Source: Amyelois transitella
Lineage: Eukaryota; Arthropoda; Insecta; Lepidoptera; Pyralidae
Assembly: GCF_032362555.1 (NCBI RefSeq)
Contig: NC_083531.1
Span: forward strand, 1,736,001 to 1,800,000
Direction: 5' to 3'
DNA: 64,000 bases
Part shown: positions 63,627 to 64,000 of the stretch, piece by piece
Layout: each line of letters begins with the position of its first letter
Numbering within the stretch: the stretch's first letter is position 1
Program-made: the position numbers and the translations under genes
Notes under the pieces: model-generated
Seen by the model: only the letters and a program-made list of their open reading frames with translations
Databases searched by the model: none
Told to the model about the DNA's origin: nothing

Positions 63627-63828
63627 GGTCGTTCAACTTATGAACGGTTCGACGACAAATTTTTCGTCATATAAACATTAGACGAGAGTATTTTTCATCA
63701 AAAAACGATTCGTCGACAAAAAAATAATATTTTTTCGACGAATGATTGGACGATGAAAAGTTCTGCTGAACTCTCGACGGTGAATAACTATGTCGTCGAA
63801 CCGTTCGTAGGGCCAATGAGAAACGACC
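63627..63828. mobile_element. MITE-like palindromic element I
   Basis: Perfect 16-bp inverted repeats GAACGGTTCGACGACA (63642-63657) and complement (63791-63806), outer GGTCGTT/AACGACC (63627-63633, 63822-63828), and a central palindrome ATTCGTCG...CGACGAAT (63708-63743). No coding capacity. Only one copy in the window. Confidence 0.7.
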
Positions 63829-64000
63829 TTCAATTTTAGACTAAATTTACTTTCGGTTTTTATTTGCAAATCTTGACAAGGTAGGCTTAAGATTATCTTG
63901 TAAGGTTATATTATAGACATCAATTTAAATATTACACATATAAATGAGTAATCACTTATATGTATATAAATGTTTTATAATGTGAAAATAAAATCCAAAG

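Overview
This is nuclear DNA of a moth (Lepidoptera). The evidence is silk-type Ser/Gly repeat genes with tiny signal-peptide exons, many spliced genes with GT-AG introns, and a dense load of short retroposons of kinds common in lepidopteran genomes. I cannot name the family or species. Nothing suggests a bacterial, plasmid or viral origin.

Layout. (1) 1-4784: retroposon copies only. (2) 4825-11175 (+): sericin-like gene A, 4 exons, 1085 aa, with a His-rich 24-bp array followed by a 36-bp array. (3) 14059-35395 (+): a gene I do not recognise. I assemble 30 coding exons into an 805-aa secreted protein. Twelve exons are 6, 9 or 12 nt long, all in phase 1, and they fall in the linkers between modules. 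The protein has a signal peptide, an 8-Cys N-terminal domain, four modules of about 100 aa that each carry one C-x2-C motif, and an acidic Ser/Thr/Glu tail. (4) 36172-37326 (-): 5'-truncated RTE-like LINE. (5) 37697-43631 (-): sericin-like gene B, 4 exons, 1335 aa, with a 2.6-kb array of 36-bp units, some identical base for base to units in gene A. (6) 47220-54676 (+): another unrecognised secreted protein, 8 exons, 300 aa, Tyr-rich with a very basic C-terminal part. (7) 58838-60820 (-): the last three exons of Mgat2, a Golgi N-glycan enzyme. A possible extra exon lies at 63342-63473, and about 3 kb of 3' UTR-like sequence follows the stop.

How the genes may work together. Two sericin-like genes in inverted orientation flank the microexon gene, and a further secreted-protein gene follows. 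I infer a silk or extracellular-coat gene cluster, but expression is not visible in sequence. Mgat2 is a housekeeping neighbour.

Repeats. The commonest family (here family A, about 50 copies) begins with a GTGCCG/CGGCAC hairpin and ends with a segment that closely resembles the 3' end of the RTE-like LINE, so it is probably a SINE moved by that LINE. Other repeats are a tRNA-derived SINE family (B), four further short retroposon families (C to G), LINE 3' fragments, a solo LTR with a 4-bp target duplication, two kinds of MITE-like elements and several long perfect hairpins. Exon joins were made by eye from splice sites and reading phase; every join keeps the frame open and every total is a multiple of three.
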